NCBI RefSeq assembly: GCF_023243045.1
Contig: NZ_JALKFX010000091.1
Location: 1 to 37,270, forward strand
Direction of reading: 5' to 3'
Length of the DNA: 37,270 nt
From: Frankia sp. AgB32
Lineage (GTDB): Bacteria; Actinomycetota; Actinomycetes; Frankiales; Frankiaceae
The notes below the pieces were generated by a model. The model saw only the letters and a list, made by a program, of their open reading frames with translations, was not told where the DNA came from and ran no database searches. A program made the translations under genes and the position numbers. Each line of letters opens with the position of its first letter. Position 1 is the first letter of the stretch. This document shows, piece after piece, positions 1 to 8,531 of this stretch.

Positions 1-85
1 CCCGCCGCCGGGCGGGGGGGGGGGGCGGGGGGGGGGGGCGCCCGCGCGCCCCCCGCCCCCCCCCCCCCCCCCCCCCCCCCGGCTC
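1..85. other. Homopolymeric G/C contig end
   Basis: The first ~80 bases are almost only runs of G and then runs of C, unlike the mixed GC-rich sequence that starts at about 81. No codon structure or motif is visible. This looks like low-quality terminal sequence or an assembly artefact rather than biology. Confidence 0.8.
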
Positions 86-320
86 GCGGTCACGCCACGT
101 CGTCCGGCCGAGCACGTCACCGCGTTTGCCTCGCATAAAACGGGCAACCATTCCTGATACGCGGCCCGACGGCCCGGGAAATGCCGCCGTCGCGGGCCAC
201 GGATGATTCTCGCAAGTTGTCGTCCAAACCTCATTCCGACCCGGGCGCGGTGAACTCCCCGTGCACCCGGGTAGAAGGCGTGTGAGAATTCGGAGAATCC
301 AAGGAACGGAGTGTGGAACG

Positions 321-743
321 ATGAGCCTGAGCATCCGTAACCGGCTGTCCGGTACTGTCAGCGGGATCACCGCCGGTGCCGTCATGAGCACCGTGACCGT
401 CGATCTCGCGGGTGGTCAGACGGTCACCGCCGCCGTGACCGGCGAGGCCGTCAAGGAGCTCGGTATCGGTATCGGCTCGCCGGTCGACGTCCTGGTGAAG
501 TCCTCCGAGGTGGCGCTCGCCCTCGGAGAGATCAGCGGGATCAGCATCCGCAACCAGCTGCGCGGCACGGTGTCGAGCCTGGACAACGGCGGCGCCATGT
601 CCGTCGCGCACGTCGCCCTCGACGGCGGCGGCGAACTGACCTCCGCGATCACCCTCGCCGCCGCGACGGACCTCGAGCTGCGCACCGGCCTGCCCGTCAC
701 CGCGCTGGTGAAGTCGACCGAGGTCGCGCTCAGCACCGTCTGA
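321..743 (+). CDS. Molbindin with two Mop (TOBE-like) domains
   Basis: A 140-residue protein made of two tandem Mop-type repeats, each beginning with a SIRNxLxGTV motif (residues ~3-12 and ~75-84) and ending in a VLVKSSEVAL / ALVKSTEVAL strand. Di-Mop proteins of this size are cytoplasmic molbindins that bind molybdate or tungstate oxyanions for storage or homeostasis; that function is inferred from the family. The start at 321 is chosen because GGAG at 308-311 lies 9 nt upstream and the conserved repeat begins two residues later; an upstream in-frame start near 261 would add an unrelated basic tail. No molybdate transporter or cofactor gene is adjacent. It converges on the catalase gene across a strong hairpin. 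Confidence 0.88.
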   Translation: MSLSIRNRLSGTVSGITAGAVMSTVTVDLAGGQTVTAAVTGEAVKELGIGIGSPVDVLVKSSEVALALGEISGISIRNQLRGTVSSLDNGGAMSVAHVALDGGGELTSAITLAAATDLELRTGLPVTALVKSTEVALSTV

Positions 744-805
744 GCGAGGCACCACCTGGTCAGTTCATGGTCTGATCCGCCACACCTTCAGACAGACGGT
801 GTGAC

Positions 806-841
806 GCCCGATGCCGTCGGCCCCGGCCGACGGCATCGGGC
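806..841. terminator. Bidirectional hairpin terminator
   Basis: A perfect 17-bp inverted repeat: arm 806-822, a 2-nt centre at 823-824, and arm 825-841. It sits between the converging molbindin and catalase genes and ends 5 bp before the catalase stop. There is no U-tract, as is usual for GC-rich actinobacterial terminators. The termination role is inferred from stem strength and position. Confidence 0.7.
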
Positions 842-846
842 CGAGG

Positions 847-2370
847 TCAGGCCTTCGCCTGGGCGGAGCCGCGGGCCGGGTTCGCCTGGGCGGCGGCCTT
901 CGGGTCGGTGAGGTCCTGCTTCGCGCGGACGCCCTGCTCGACCCGGGTGCCGAGGTCCTTGTCGACGTTGTGCCAGTACTCGAAGGCGCGCACGAGGACC
1001 GGTTCGCTGACCGCGTTGAGCAGGTGGCCGACGATGTTGTCGACGAGGCGGGCGCGGGCGTCGTCGTCGAGCACGTCGCGCACGAGCGTGCCGGGTTGGC
1101 CCCAGTCGTCGTCCTCCGGGCGGGGGGTGTAGGCGGCGCGGACCATCTCGCCGTCGGAGTACCACAGCCCACCGTCGTCGGTCAGCGCCGGCTGGGCCGC
1201 CGGGCCACCGTAGGAGTTCGGCGCGTACACCGGGTCGGTGACGTTCTGGACCCGCATCGCCCCGTCCTTGGAATAGCTGTGGACGGGCACCTTCGCCGAG
1301 TTCACCGGGATCTGCTTGTAGTTCACGCCGAGCCGCGCGCGGTGTGCGTCGGAATAGCTGAACCCGCGGGCCAGCAGCATCTTGTCCGGGGAAAGACCGG
1401 TGCCAGCGACGACGTTGTTCGGTTCGAACGCTGCCTGCTCGATCTCGGTGTGGTAGTCGGTGACGTTGCGGTTCAGGGTGAGGCGGCCGACCTCGTGCAG
1501 CGGGTAGTCGCTGTGCGGCCAGACCTTGGTGAGGTCGAAGGGGTTGAACCGGTAGGTCTTCGCCTCCTCGAACGGCATGATCTGCATCTTCAGCGTCCAG
1601 CTCGGGAAGTCTCCGTCGCGGAGGTGCTCGTACAGGTCACGCTGGTGGTAGTCGGTGTCGATCGCCGCCATCTGGTCGGCCTCGTCCTGGGTGAAGCACT
1701 CGACACCCTGATCGGTCTTGAAGTGGTACTTCACCCAGAACCGCTCGCCGGCGGCATTGATCCACATGTAGGTGTGGCTGGAGTAGCCGTTCATGTGGCG
1801 CCAGGTCCGCGGAATACCGCGGTCCCCCATCAGCCAGGTCACCTGGTGGGCGGATTCCGGCGACAGCGTCCAGAAATCCCACTGCATGTCATGGTCACGA
1901 AGGTTGTTGTCCGAACGGCGCTTCTGCGACCGGATGAAGTGCTGGAACTTCATCGGATCCTTGATGAAGAACACCGGCGTGTTGTTGCCGACGATGTCCA
2001 GATTGCCCTCGGACGTGTAGAACTTCACCGCGAAGCCGCGCGGGTCCCGCCAGGTGTCCGGGCTGCCCCGCTCGCCGGCCACCGTCGAGAACCGGATCAG
2101 CACGTCGGTCTTCGCCCCGGGTGCGAACACCGCCGCCCTTGTGTATGCGCTGACGTCCTGGGTCACCTCGAACGTGCCGAACGCGCCGCCGCCCTTGGCG
2201 TGCGGCTGCCGCTCCGGGATGCGCTCCCGGTTGAAGTTCGCCATCTGCTCGATCAGGTAGTGATCCTGAAGGAGCAGCGGCCCGTTCGGTCCGACGGACA
2301 GCGAATGCTCGTCGCTGGCGACGGGTATCCCCGCGTCGGTGGTAGTCGGACGACGCTCCTGTGCTGTCAC
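847..2370 (-). CDS. katA: Monofunctional haem catalase
   Basis: A 507-residue protein of typical small-subunit (clade 3-like) catalase length that converts H2O2 to water and oxygen in the cytoplasm. Visible motifs in order: the distal-haem His in [14 protein letters not shown], the [20 protein letters not shown] stretch, the distal Asn in [10 protein letters not shown], and the proximal-haem Tyr signature [14 protein letters not shown]. The GTG at 2370 is chosen as start because GAGGAG (2382-2377, minus strand) precedes it by 6 nt and the N-terminus then matches the family. An upstream ATG in frame would add 76 residues of low-complexity Arg/Pro/Gly sequence. No regulator is adjacent. The symbol is generic for this family; the family assignment is near certain. 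Confidence 0.96.
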   Translation of the reverse strand: MTAQERRPTTTDAGIPVASDEHSLSVGPNGPLLLQDHYLIEQMANFNRERIPERQPHAKGGGAFGTFEVTQDVSAYTRAAVFAPGAKTDVLIRFSTVAGERGSPDTWRDPRGFAVKFYTSEGNLDIVGNNTPVFFIKDPMKFQHFIRSQKRRSDNNLRDHDMQWDFWTLSPESAHQVTWLMGDRGIPRTWRHMNGYSSHTYMWINAAGERFWVKYHFKTDQGVECFTQDEADQMAAIDTDYHQRDLYEHLRDGDFPSWTLKMQIMPFEEAKTYRFNPFDLTKVWPHSDYPLHEVGRLTLNRNVTDYHTEIEQAAFEPNNVVAGTGLSPDKMLLARGFSYSDAHRARLGVNYKQIPVNSAKVPVHSYSKDGAMRVQNVTDPVYAPNSYGGPAAQPALTDDGGLWYSDGEMVRAAYTPRPEDDDWGQPGTLVRDVLDDDARARLVDNIVGHLLNAVSEPVLVRAFEYWHNVDKDLGTRVEQGVRAKQDLTDPKAAAQANPARGSAQAKA

Positions 2371-2776
2371 CACGAACTCCTCATCCTGCCGGCGTCTCAC
2401 GGTCGGGTCGACCCTCACCGGCACTCCCCCGATCGGACCTGCCGCCCGCCGCCATGCGACGGGCCGCCGCGTCCGACCTGGCCCGATCCCACCCCGGTCG
2501 GGCTCCACGCCACCCGGCCGGGCCAGGTGGGGCCAGGCCGGATCGCGACCGTAGGTAGTGCCGCTCAGTTCGCCTACCCGCCCCACGGGGCCACACACCC
2601 GCGTACCACTATCAGTCTCCCATCACCACACGTGAGAGCGCCATCACCGCAAGTACACGCGAGCCGAGGCCCACGGCGCGACTGATCACCCACCCCGCCG
2701 AGGGCCGGCCGGGCACGAACCAGCCCAGAGCGCACATCGACGTCTAAGCGTGGCCATACTGGCACGGTGAGCGCCG
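2371..2776. other. Divergent intergenic region, catalase / effector-like gene
   Basis: About 400 bp between the catalase start (minus strand) and the effector-like gene (plus strand). It must hold both promoters. I see no convincing -35/-10 pair, operator palindrome or RNA gene. Open frames crossing it have no ribosome binding site and are Arg/Pro-rich, as expected of random GC-rich sequence. Confidence 0.5.
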
Positions 2777-3793
2777 ATGTCTCGTGACCTGCCAGGCGGC
2801 AACCACGACCATCCCGAACGTGCGCCCGCGACGAGCGACAGCCCAGAGGCTTCGTCCATCGAGGCGAAGATGGCCGCCCTCGAACGTCGCGCCCTCGGCG
2901 GGGGAGACTCCTACACGGATCCCGGTGTTCCCAGCAGGAACGTGGACGTCGTCGAAGGCCTCCCGGCGCCGGGGCGCGCCAATCACGATGCGGGGCGCGA
3001 GCGGATCCACACCAAACTGGACGCGCTGGAACAACGCGGCCCCGACGGCCCGGCGGCGTTCCGTCCGCCAGGTTCCGAGACCGCACAGGCCGGGCGGGAG
3101 TCCCCCCTCGAAGCAAAACTCGCGAAGCTTGCGCCGGAGACATCCGAACCCGAACTGGCCCGGAACCCGACGCCGCGTCCCGCCGGGCGCGAGGCCGTAC
3201 TGAACGCGAGACCGCTCGACTCCCACGCCGGACAGCGGGCCGAGGTGGGTGAAGGGCCGCGGGAAAGAGCCTGGTGGAAGCCCGCACGGGATGAACGTCG
3301 AGACAACTCCCCGGATGGTCCTGAGCCGCTCGACAAGCGGCTGTCCGCGATCTATGAGGCGAGTGTGGAAACCCGCGCGGGCCGCGCCTTCTTCGAGCCC
3401 GGCGATGATATTGTCCTTTCGGCCGTCAGAGTCGAGCCCGAGCGGGGGTTCTACACCGCGGACCTGCACGGATCGCCGTCCTCTTTTCATGTTGGCGAGG
3501 AAAGGCTGGACGCACAGGATCTCAGTGCCCTGATCCGAGCGGACGAACGCTGGAACGGCCAGCCGGTGAAGTTGCTCTCCTGCGAGACCGGCCAGGGTGA
3601 GACACCGATCGCGCAGGAGGTGGCCGACGAGCTCCGGGTTGATGTCCTTGCCCCGACCGAGCTCGCCTGGGTCAACAGACGCACAGGTGAAGTGACCTCA
3701 GGCTCGGGCCATGTCGACGACGAGGGTATCCTGTGGCCAAATCTACCGTACGACGGAAGCTGGCAGCTCTTTCGACCAGATGAGGAGACATGA
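2777..3793 (+). CDS. Putative effector/toxin-like protein with N-terminal heptad-like repeats
   Basis: A 338-residue hydrophilic protein with no signal peptide or membrane segment. The N-terminal ~200 residues contain four spaced, related helices: IEAKMAALERR, IHTKLDALEQR, LEAKLAKLA and LDKRLSAIYE, separated by Pro/Gly/Glu-rich linkers. The C-terminal ~130 residues are compact and carry KLLSCETGQGETPIAQEVAD followed by LAPTELAWVN. An LLxCxTG...A..LA..L.V.V.APT pattern is, from memory, common at the C-termini of actinobacterial polymorphic-toxin-like proteins; the biochemical activity is unknown to me. The gene overlaps the next by 4 bp (ATGA), so the two are co-translated, as in toxin/immunity pairs. 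The start at 2777 has no strong Shine-Dalgarno. That it is an effector is inference. Confidence 0.6.
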   Translation: MSRDLPGGNHDHPERAPATSDSPEASSIEAKMAALERRALGGGDSYTDPGVPSRNVDVVEGLPAPGRANHDAGRERIHTKLDALEQRGPDGPAAFRPPGSETAQAGRESPLEAKLAKLAPETSEPELARNPTPRPAGREAVLNARPLDSHAGQRAEVGEGPRERAWWKPARDERRDNSPDGPEPLDKRLSAIYEASVETRAGRAFFEPGDDIVLSAVRVEPERGFYTADLHGSPSSFHVGEERLDAQDLSALIRADERWNGQPVKLLSCETGQGETPIAQEVADELRVDVLAPTELAWVNRRTGEVTSGSGHVDDEGILWPNLPYDGSWQLFRPDEET

Positions 3794-4197
3794 CACCCCC
3801 GGACGCCACCAGACCGAGAATTGCCCGCGTTTTCGAGAAGGTCGCTGGCAACCCCAGCTTCGACACTCATGAGCATCTCTCGGATGACGAGACGAAGGAC
3901 CGGGTTCTGCGTTACCTGAACTCCGGACCGATTGTCCTGCGGACTACCGGGCGCACCGATGACGTCGTCGATCCGTCCAGGGGAAAGGTCGTGCCGGTCA
4001 GTTTCCGTACCGATGGCACCTGGATCTGGACCGACTCGGTCGCCTACTATCTCGGCTCGTACGGATTCGGACCCGAGCCTGAACTGCTCGCCCACATCCG
4101 CGGTCAGGGATACGTCTGTCACCCGCCCACCGAGGAGCAGTTGATCGCCGCGGACGACGTTCTCCAGGAACGTATGCGCGCCGGCAGGCAACGATAA
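3790..4197 (+). CDS. Putative immunity-like small protein
   Basis: A 135-residue acidic cytosolic protein. It contains YLNSGPIVLRTTG, then VVPVSFRTDGTWIWTDSVAYYL and a C-terminal ELLAHIRGQGY helix. The pattern of a catalogued-value strand, a requested display of TDGTWxW and a short helix followed by HIRxxGY resembles, from memory, small proteins encoded next to actinobacterial polymorphic toxins. Its start overlaps the stop of the preceding gene (ATGA), with AGGAG at 3783-3787 very close to the ATG, indicating translational coupling. The most economical reading is a protective partner of the upstream protein, but no domain name can be assigned from sequence alone. Confidence 0.6.
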   Translation: MTPPDATRPRIARVFEKVAGNPSFDTHEHLSDDETKDRVLRYLNSGPIVLRTTGRTDDVVDPSRGKVVPVSFRTDGTWIWTDSVAYYLGSYGFGPEPELLAHIRGQGYVCHPPTEEQLIAADDVLQERMRAGRQR

Positions 4198-4259
4198 CTT
4201 GCACCGCCGCCCCGGAACAGGGTCCGGTGCAGCGGTACGCGATGGCCAGGAGGGCGGCG

Positions 4260-4946
4260 GTGAAGCGCGTCGGGGATACCGAGATGCAGCGGACCGAGAC
4301 GCTGCAAGGCGAACTGCGCAGGCTGGTCCGGGCTGACATCCCGGGGCCGCACGACGTGGTCACGGTCGCCGGTCTCGACGTCGCCTATGACTCCAGGTCC
4401 GACCTGGTCGCCGGGGCGGTCGTCGTGCTCGCCGCGCCGGCCTGGGAGGTGGTCGCCTCGGCGACGGTGGTGGGGCGGGCGGCGTTTCCGTACGTGCCGG
4501 GGCTGTTGTCGTTCCGGGAACTGCCGGCGCTGCTCGACGCCTGGGCGGAACTGCTCCCGCAGCTGGCCGCCCCGCCCGACCTGCTGGTGTGCGACGGGCA
4601 CGGTATCGCGCACCCGCGCCGGTTCGGGTTGGCCTGCCATCTCGGCGTCACCCTCGACCTGCCGACGATCGGCGTGGCCAAGACTCCGTTCGTCGGCCGG
4701 CACATCGTGCCCGGCGCGCGGCGCGGCGAGCGGACGCCGATCGTCCTCGACGGCGAGCCGGTCGGCGCGGCGCTGCGCACCCGCGACGGCGTCCGGGAGG
4801 TCTACCTCTCCGTCGGCCACCGCACCAACCTCGACGACGCCTGCCGTCGCGTCCTGGACCTGTGCCCCACATATCGGCTGCCGGAGACGACCCGGGCCGC
4901 CGACCAGCTCAGCCGGCGCGCGCTGAGCGACCATCTTTCTCCCTGA
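4260..4946 (+). CDS. nfi: Endonuclease V (deoxyinosine 3' endonuclease)
   Basis: A 228-residue DNA-repair nuclease that nicks near deoxyinosine. Diagnostic motifs: AGLDVAYD (catalytic Asp ~40), FPYVPGLLSFRE (the PYxPG wedge and catalytic Glu ~87), CDGHGIAHPRRFGLACHLGV (catalytic Asp ~112), IGVAKTPFVG, and a SVGHRTNLDDA His near the end. Length is normal for the family. The GTG at 4260 is chosen because a perfect AGGAGG (4248-4253) lies 6 nt upstream; in-frame GTG 4227 and ATG 4242 would add 11 or 6 residues and lack a good site. It starts 62 bp after the immunity-like gene, so read-through from that operon is possible, but the function looks unrelated. Confidence 0.95.
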   Translation: MKRVGDTEMQRTETLQGELRRLVRADIPGPHDVVTVAGLDVAYDSRSDLVAGAVVVLAAPAWEVVASATVVGRAAFPYVPGLLSFRELPALLDAWAELLPQLAAPPDLLVCDGHGIAHPRRFGLACHLGVTLDLPTIGVAKTPFVGRHIVPGARRGERTPIVLDGEPVGAALRTRDGVREVYLSVGHRTNLDDACRRVLDLCPTYRLPETTRAADQLSRRALSDHLSP

Positions 4947-4969
4947 CCGCGGCGGGGCCCCGGCCGCGG
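4947..4969. terminator. GC hairpin between convergent genes
   Basis: Inverted repeat CCGCGGC (4947-4953) / GCCGCGG (4963-4969) with a self-complementary GGGGCCCC in the centre, directly after the endonuclease V stop and 17 bp before the stop of the convergent GH26-like gene. Position and strength suggest a shared factor-independent terminator; there is no U-tract. Confidence 0.55.
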
Positions 4970-4985
4970 TGCCGGTCCGGGCGGC

Positions 4986-7028
4986 CTACGGCTGCGCCAG
5001 GACCGTGGCTGGATTGCGCCAGAGGGTCGTGTAGCGGCCGGCGGCATTCGGATTGCGGTAGACGCAGCCGGTCGAGAACGGTCGGAACAGGTTCGAGCCG
5101 ACGTTCCCGGGGTCGCAGTTGTTGAAATACGCCTCGTAGAGGAAGCCCTGGCCGGCGCGGGCAGCCATCCAGTCGTGCATCCACTGGATGTAGTCGGCAC
5201 TGTCGCCGCCGCCGTTGCCGTCGGAGCCGGGCGCCACCCCCCATTCGCCGATGCCGAACTGCTTCCCGTGGGCCCGGGCGAAGTTGTACAGCCAGGTGAT
5301 GCCGCCGACCGCGTTCGCCTGACTGTTGAAGGACGGCAGGTCCGGCGACGGCGGGTAGTGGTCGTAGGCGTCGATGCCGATGCTGTCCACGTAGGCGTCA
5401 CCGGGGTAGAGATCCGTCGGGTTGTGGCTCGGCGGAAGCTGGGAGTAGTGGGCGTTGATGGTCCAGTCGAGAACCGGGTCCGGGTTGGCCGTGGCCCTGA
5501 TCGCGGTCGCGGCGCGACGCCAGCAGTCCACGTAGTTGGCGGCGTTGTAGGCGGACCACTGGAACCAGTTGCCGTTGGCCTGCCAGCCCAGCCGGATGAT
5601 CGAGTTCTGCCGGCCGGTGCTGTTCAACGTGGTGCCGAAGGTGCGCCAGTACGCGTCGTAGTCACCGGCGGCGCAGGCCGCCAGCGAGGATCCCGAGTTC
5701 TCCGGGAACAGCGGGACGGAGATGAGCAGGCGGCCGGGCCAGCCGGCGAAGTTCTGCTCCGCGAACGAGGGCTGCACGATCGACCCCCAGCTGTCCCTGG
5801 CCACATAGACGTGGGCGAGGTCGCAGAGACTGCCGCGGGTGGCACAGAACTGGTCCACGGACGCCGGGTTGAGCAGCGGATCGCCGTTCACCCCCGACAG
5901 CCACGGCAGCCCGGACCGGTTGTTCCCCGGCGTGGGCGGCGGCAGCGGATCCACGGGCGACGACGTCGTGGCGACGACGGCCCGGTCAAACCCGGTGACG
6001 GTGCTGTCGGAAGCGGGGTTGCGCTGGCCGGTGTTGAGGATCTGCACGATGTGCGAGCCGCTGCTGAGATTCGAGGAGGAGAACAACAAGGCCACACTGG
6101 ACGTGGGCGCATAGGTGTCGATGGTGGTGGTCAGGCCGAAGTCGACGGAGATCGACGCGATGCCGCCATGGCGCTCCTTGATCCCGTAGACGCTGACCTG
6201 CGTTCCGGTGAAGCGGATGGTCGCGCTGGAGCCGCCGGCCGTCGAGTACCGGAAGCTGTTGTTGGGGCTCGCCGGGACGCATCCACCGCACGCCAGCCAG
6301 TTGCCCGTGTAGGTGATCTGGTTGGGACCGGTGCCGATGGTGCCGTCCTCGATTGTGCTGGTCGTCATGTCCTGCCCCGGCGGGGCTGTGTCGGTGAGGG
6401 CCTCCACCCGGTCGAAACCGATGACGGTGGCGGTCGAGGACGGATTGCGCTGACCGATGTTCGTCAGCGTCGCCGTATGGGTGCCGTTGGCGAGCACCGG
6501 CGAGTTGTAGAGCAGCGCGGATTCCGAGGTGAACCTGAAGGTGTCGATCGTGGTGGAGGTCGAGCCGTCAATACTGACGGTGGCCAGGCCGCCGCTGCGC
6601 TCCTGGATCCCGTAGATTCTGAACTGCGTTCCGGTGAAGCGGACGGTCGCGCTCGCGCCCCCGGCCGTCGAATACCGAAAGCTGTTGTTGGGCGTGGCCG
6701 GCGAGCATCCGCCGCACAGCGTCCAGGTCCCGGAGTAGGTGACCTGGTTCAGGCCCGTGCCGACAGCGGTGTCCTCGATGGTGGCGTTCACCACCGCGGC
6801 GGCCCGGGCCGGCGCGGCGGCCCCGAACGCGGCCGTGACCGCCGCCACCACCAGCACCAGCCGTAGCGCCGCCGTGGACGACCTGGCCGGTCCCCGAGCC
6901 GCGCGCGGGCGATTCCGGGAGGTGAGGAAGGATCCAGGCCGGCGCCGAGGATCCAGCCGGCGCCGGATTCCGCCGCCGGGGCCGCCGTACGGCGAACCTC
7001 CTGGATCTTCCGTACGTTCAGCGTGCAT
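4986..7028 (-). CDS. Secreted GH26-like protein with two tandem beta-sandwich domains
   Basis: A 680-residue exported protein. A long basic N-region is followed by a hydrophobic stretch ALRLVLVVAAVTAAFGAAA and an APARA-A cleavage-like site near residue 75. Two homologous domains of ~125 residues follow (from ATIEDTAVGTG and from STIEDGTIGTG), each with CGGC, PNNSFRYSTAGG, IYGI.ER or VYGI.ER, NxGQRNP and a GFDR end. The C-terminal ~300 residues resemble glycoside hydrolase family 26 (mannanase-like) barrels: IIRLGWQANGNWFQWSA and FGIGEWGVAPGSDGNGGGD. The Glu of GEWG fits the nucleophile, but the position expected to be the acid/base Glu (GWE.NG) is Gln, codon 5580-5582. The start at 7028 is chosen for GGAGG 8 nt upstream. 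Substrate unknown; it may bind rather than cut polysaccharide. Confidence 0.8.
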   Translation of the reverse strand: MHAERTEDPGGSPYGGPGGGIRRRLDPRRRPGSFLTSRNRPRAARGPARSSTAALRLVLVVAAVTAAFGAAAPARAAAVVNATIEDTAVGTGLNQVTYSGTWTLCGGCSPATPNNSFRYSTAGGASATVRFTGTQFRIYGIQERSGGLATVSIDGSTSTTIDTFRFTSESALLYNSPVLANGTHTATLTNIGQRNPSSTATVIGFDRVEALTDTAPPGQDMTTSTIEDGTIGTGPNQITYTGNWLACGGCVPASPNNSFRYSTAGGSSATIRFTGTQVSVYGIKERHGGIASISVDFGLTTTIDTYAPTSSVALLFSSSNLSSGSHIVQILNTGQRNPASDSTVTGFDRAVVATTSSPVDPLPPPTPGNNRSGLPWLSGVNGDPLLNPASVDQFCATRGSLCDLAHVYVARDSWGSIVQPSFAEQNFAGWPGRLLISVPLFPENSGSSLAACAAGDYDAYWRTFGTTLNSTGRQNSIIRLGWQANGNWFQWSAYNAANYVDCWRRAATAIRATANPDPVLDWTINAHYSQLPPSHNPTDLYPGDAYVDSIGIDAYDHYPPSPDLPSFNSQANAVGGITWLYNFARAHGKQFGIGEWGVAPGSDGNGGGDSADYIQWMHDWMAARAGQGFLYEAYFNNCDPGNVGSNLFRPFSTGCVYRNPNAAGRYTTLWRNPATVLAQP

Positions 7029-7285
7029 TCTCGCGTCCTCCTTCCGCCTCCTGGGGGCGGCCCGGCCAGACACGGGCGGCGCCTTATGGCCAGCGGCCCG
7101 ACCGTAACGGCAGGTGCCATTCTTTTACGTATGGCGATGCCCATAGGGAGAGTCGGCCTGTTCGGCCGGATAGCGCCGGAAACCAGGTTTCGGCGGTGCT
7201 CTCCGCCGTCGCCGTCACGTTCTCCGCGCCAGACACCGAGACGGTCAGCCCGGTGCTGCCGGGCGGCTACGGTGGAAGGGTGGTG

Positions 7286-8095
7286 ATGAGGCGCGCGGCG
7301 GACCCCCGCCTGGACTCGGTGGTCGCCGGCCTCGGCTACTCACGCGGGCAGTTCGCGCACGCCCGGGAGCTGGCCCTGCCGACGGGCGGGGTGCAGCTGC
7401 TCATCAGTCTGTCCACCGACGTGCTGGAGGCCTGGGACGCGGACGATCCGCGGGTGTCGTCCCGCACCGGCGCCGCGGCGCTGCAGGGGCCGACGGACCG
7501 GCCGATCCTCCTCGATCCGGCGACGCAGCGGGAGATCGTGTGGGTGGCGTTCCGTCCCGGCGGCGCCTGGCCGTTCTTCCCCGTCGACGGCGCCGATCTA
7601 CCGCGCCGCCTGGTCGATCTCGGCGACCTGTGGGGGCGAACGGGGTCGGAGCTGCGGGAGCGGCTGCGCGCCGCCGCGGGCCCCGACGCGGCGCTGGCCC
7701 TGCTCGAACGGACGCTGTTGGACCAGGCGATCCGCCCCGTCGAAGCGGATCCGGCGGTGCGCCGCGCGGCCGAGGCGCTGCACGCCGGGACACCGGTCGC
7801 GGCGACGGCGGACCTGCTGGGATGGACCCCGCGCCGGCTGAACAGGCAGTTCACGGCGCGGATCGGCCTGGCACCGAAGCGGTTCAGCCGCGTCCGCCGG
7901 TTCCAACGGCTCCTGCACGCCGCGGCGGCCGCCGGTCACGGCGCGGACCCGGACTGGGCGCGGCTGGCGGTCGACTGCGGCTACTACGACCAGGCGCATC
8001 TGATCAACGACTTCCGCGCCCTGTCGGGGCTCACTCCCGGCGCCTGGCGCCCGCGCTCCCCCGACGCGCCGAACCACGTGCCGCGCGGCGACTGA
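7286..8095 (+). CDS. AraC-family transcriptional regulator
   Basis: A 269-residue regulator. The N-terminal ~150 residues form a beta-rich sensor-like domain (ALPTGGVQLLISLSTD, IVWVAFRPGGAWPFF), as seen in AraC proteins with the DUF6597-type N-domain. The C-terminal ~100 residues carry the paired helix-turn-helix: VAATADLLGWTPRRLNRQFT and LAVDCGYYDQAHLINDFRALSGLTPGAWR. The ATG at 7286 is chosen because GGAAGG (7274-7279) is 6 nt upstream; the upstream GTG at 7196 would add 30 residues without a site. It is followed 34 bp later by a VOC protein, a frequent arrangement in which the regulator controls the VOC gene; that link is inferred from position. Confidence 0.88.
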   Translation: MRRAADPRLDSVVAGLGYSRGQFAHARELALPTGGVQLLISLSTDVLEAWDADDPRVSSRTGAAALQGPTDRPILLDPATQREIVWVAFRPGGAWPFFPVDGADLPRRLVDLGDLWGRTGSELRERLRAAAGPDAALALLERTLLDQAIRPVEADPAVRRAAEALHAGTPVAATADLLGWTPRRLNRQFTARIGLAPKRFSRVRRFQRLLHAAAAAGHGADPDWARLAVDCGYYDQAHLINDFRALSGLTPGAWRPRSPDAPNHVPRGD

Positions 8096-8129
8096 TTCCT
8101 CCAATCCGGCGCCGGTCCGCGCGGGCACG

Positions 8130-8531
8130 ATGCCAGGCATGCAGACGATTTCCAGCGCCTACCCCCGGCTCGTCGTGCGCGGCGCGACCGAGGCCCTCGC
8201 CTTCTACCGGGACGTCTTCGGCGCCGACCCGACCGAGCGGCACACCGACGACGCGGGTCGCGTGGTCCACGCCGAGATGGTGCTCGCCGGCGCGCGCCTC
8301 GCGGTCAAGGACGAGGACGACGGCGACCCCTCACCCGCCAGCCTCGGCGGCACCCCCGTCGTCATGGCCGTCGAACTGGCCGACCCGGACGGCGTCGCGG
8401 CGACGATGCTGGCCCGCGGCGCGACCGTCATCCACCCGATCACCGACCATCCCTACGGCCGCGCCGGCCGCCTCGCCGACCCCTTCGGCCACCAGTGGAT
8501 GCTTCTGCGCCCGTCGGTCACTGGCCGCTAA
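8130..8531 (+). CDS. VOC (glyoxalase / PhnB-like) family protein
   Basis: A 133-residue single-domain vicinal oxygen chelate protein: YPRLVVRGATEALAFYRDVFGAD at the N-terminus, GGTPVVMAVELADPD in the middle, and the family end motif GRAGRLADPFGHQWMLLRP. Such proteins are small cytosolic dimers that bind a metal or a hydrophobic drug/thiol adduct; the substrate cannot be read from sequence. The start may be 8130 or 8139 (second Met); neither has a clear ribosome binding site. It probably shares a transcript with the AraC gene upstream. Its stop overlaps the stop of the convergent membrane protein gene by 4 bp. Confidence 0.88.
   Translation: MPGMQTISSAYPRLVVRGATEALAFYRDVFGADPTERHTDDAGRVVHAEMVLAGARLAVKDEDDGDPSPASLGGTPVVMAVELADPDGVAATMLARGATVIHPITDHPYGRAGRLADPFGHQWMLLRPSVTGR

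Noticed and set aside
811-2685. A 624-codon plus-strand open frame
   Set aside because: It is antisense to the catalase gene, whose motifs are unmistakable.
5175-6866. A 563-codon plus-strand open frame
   Set aside because: It is antisense to the GH26-like gene, is Val/Arg/Gly-rich without motifs and has no ribosome binding site.
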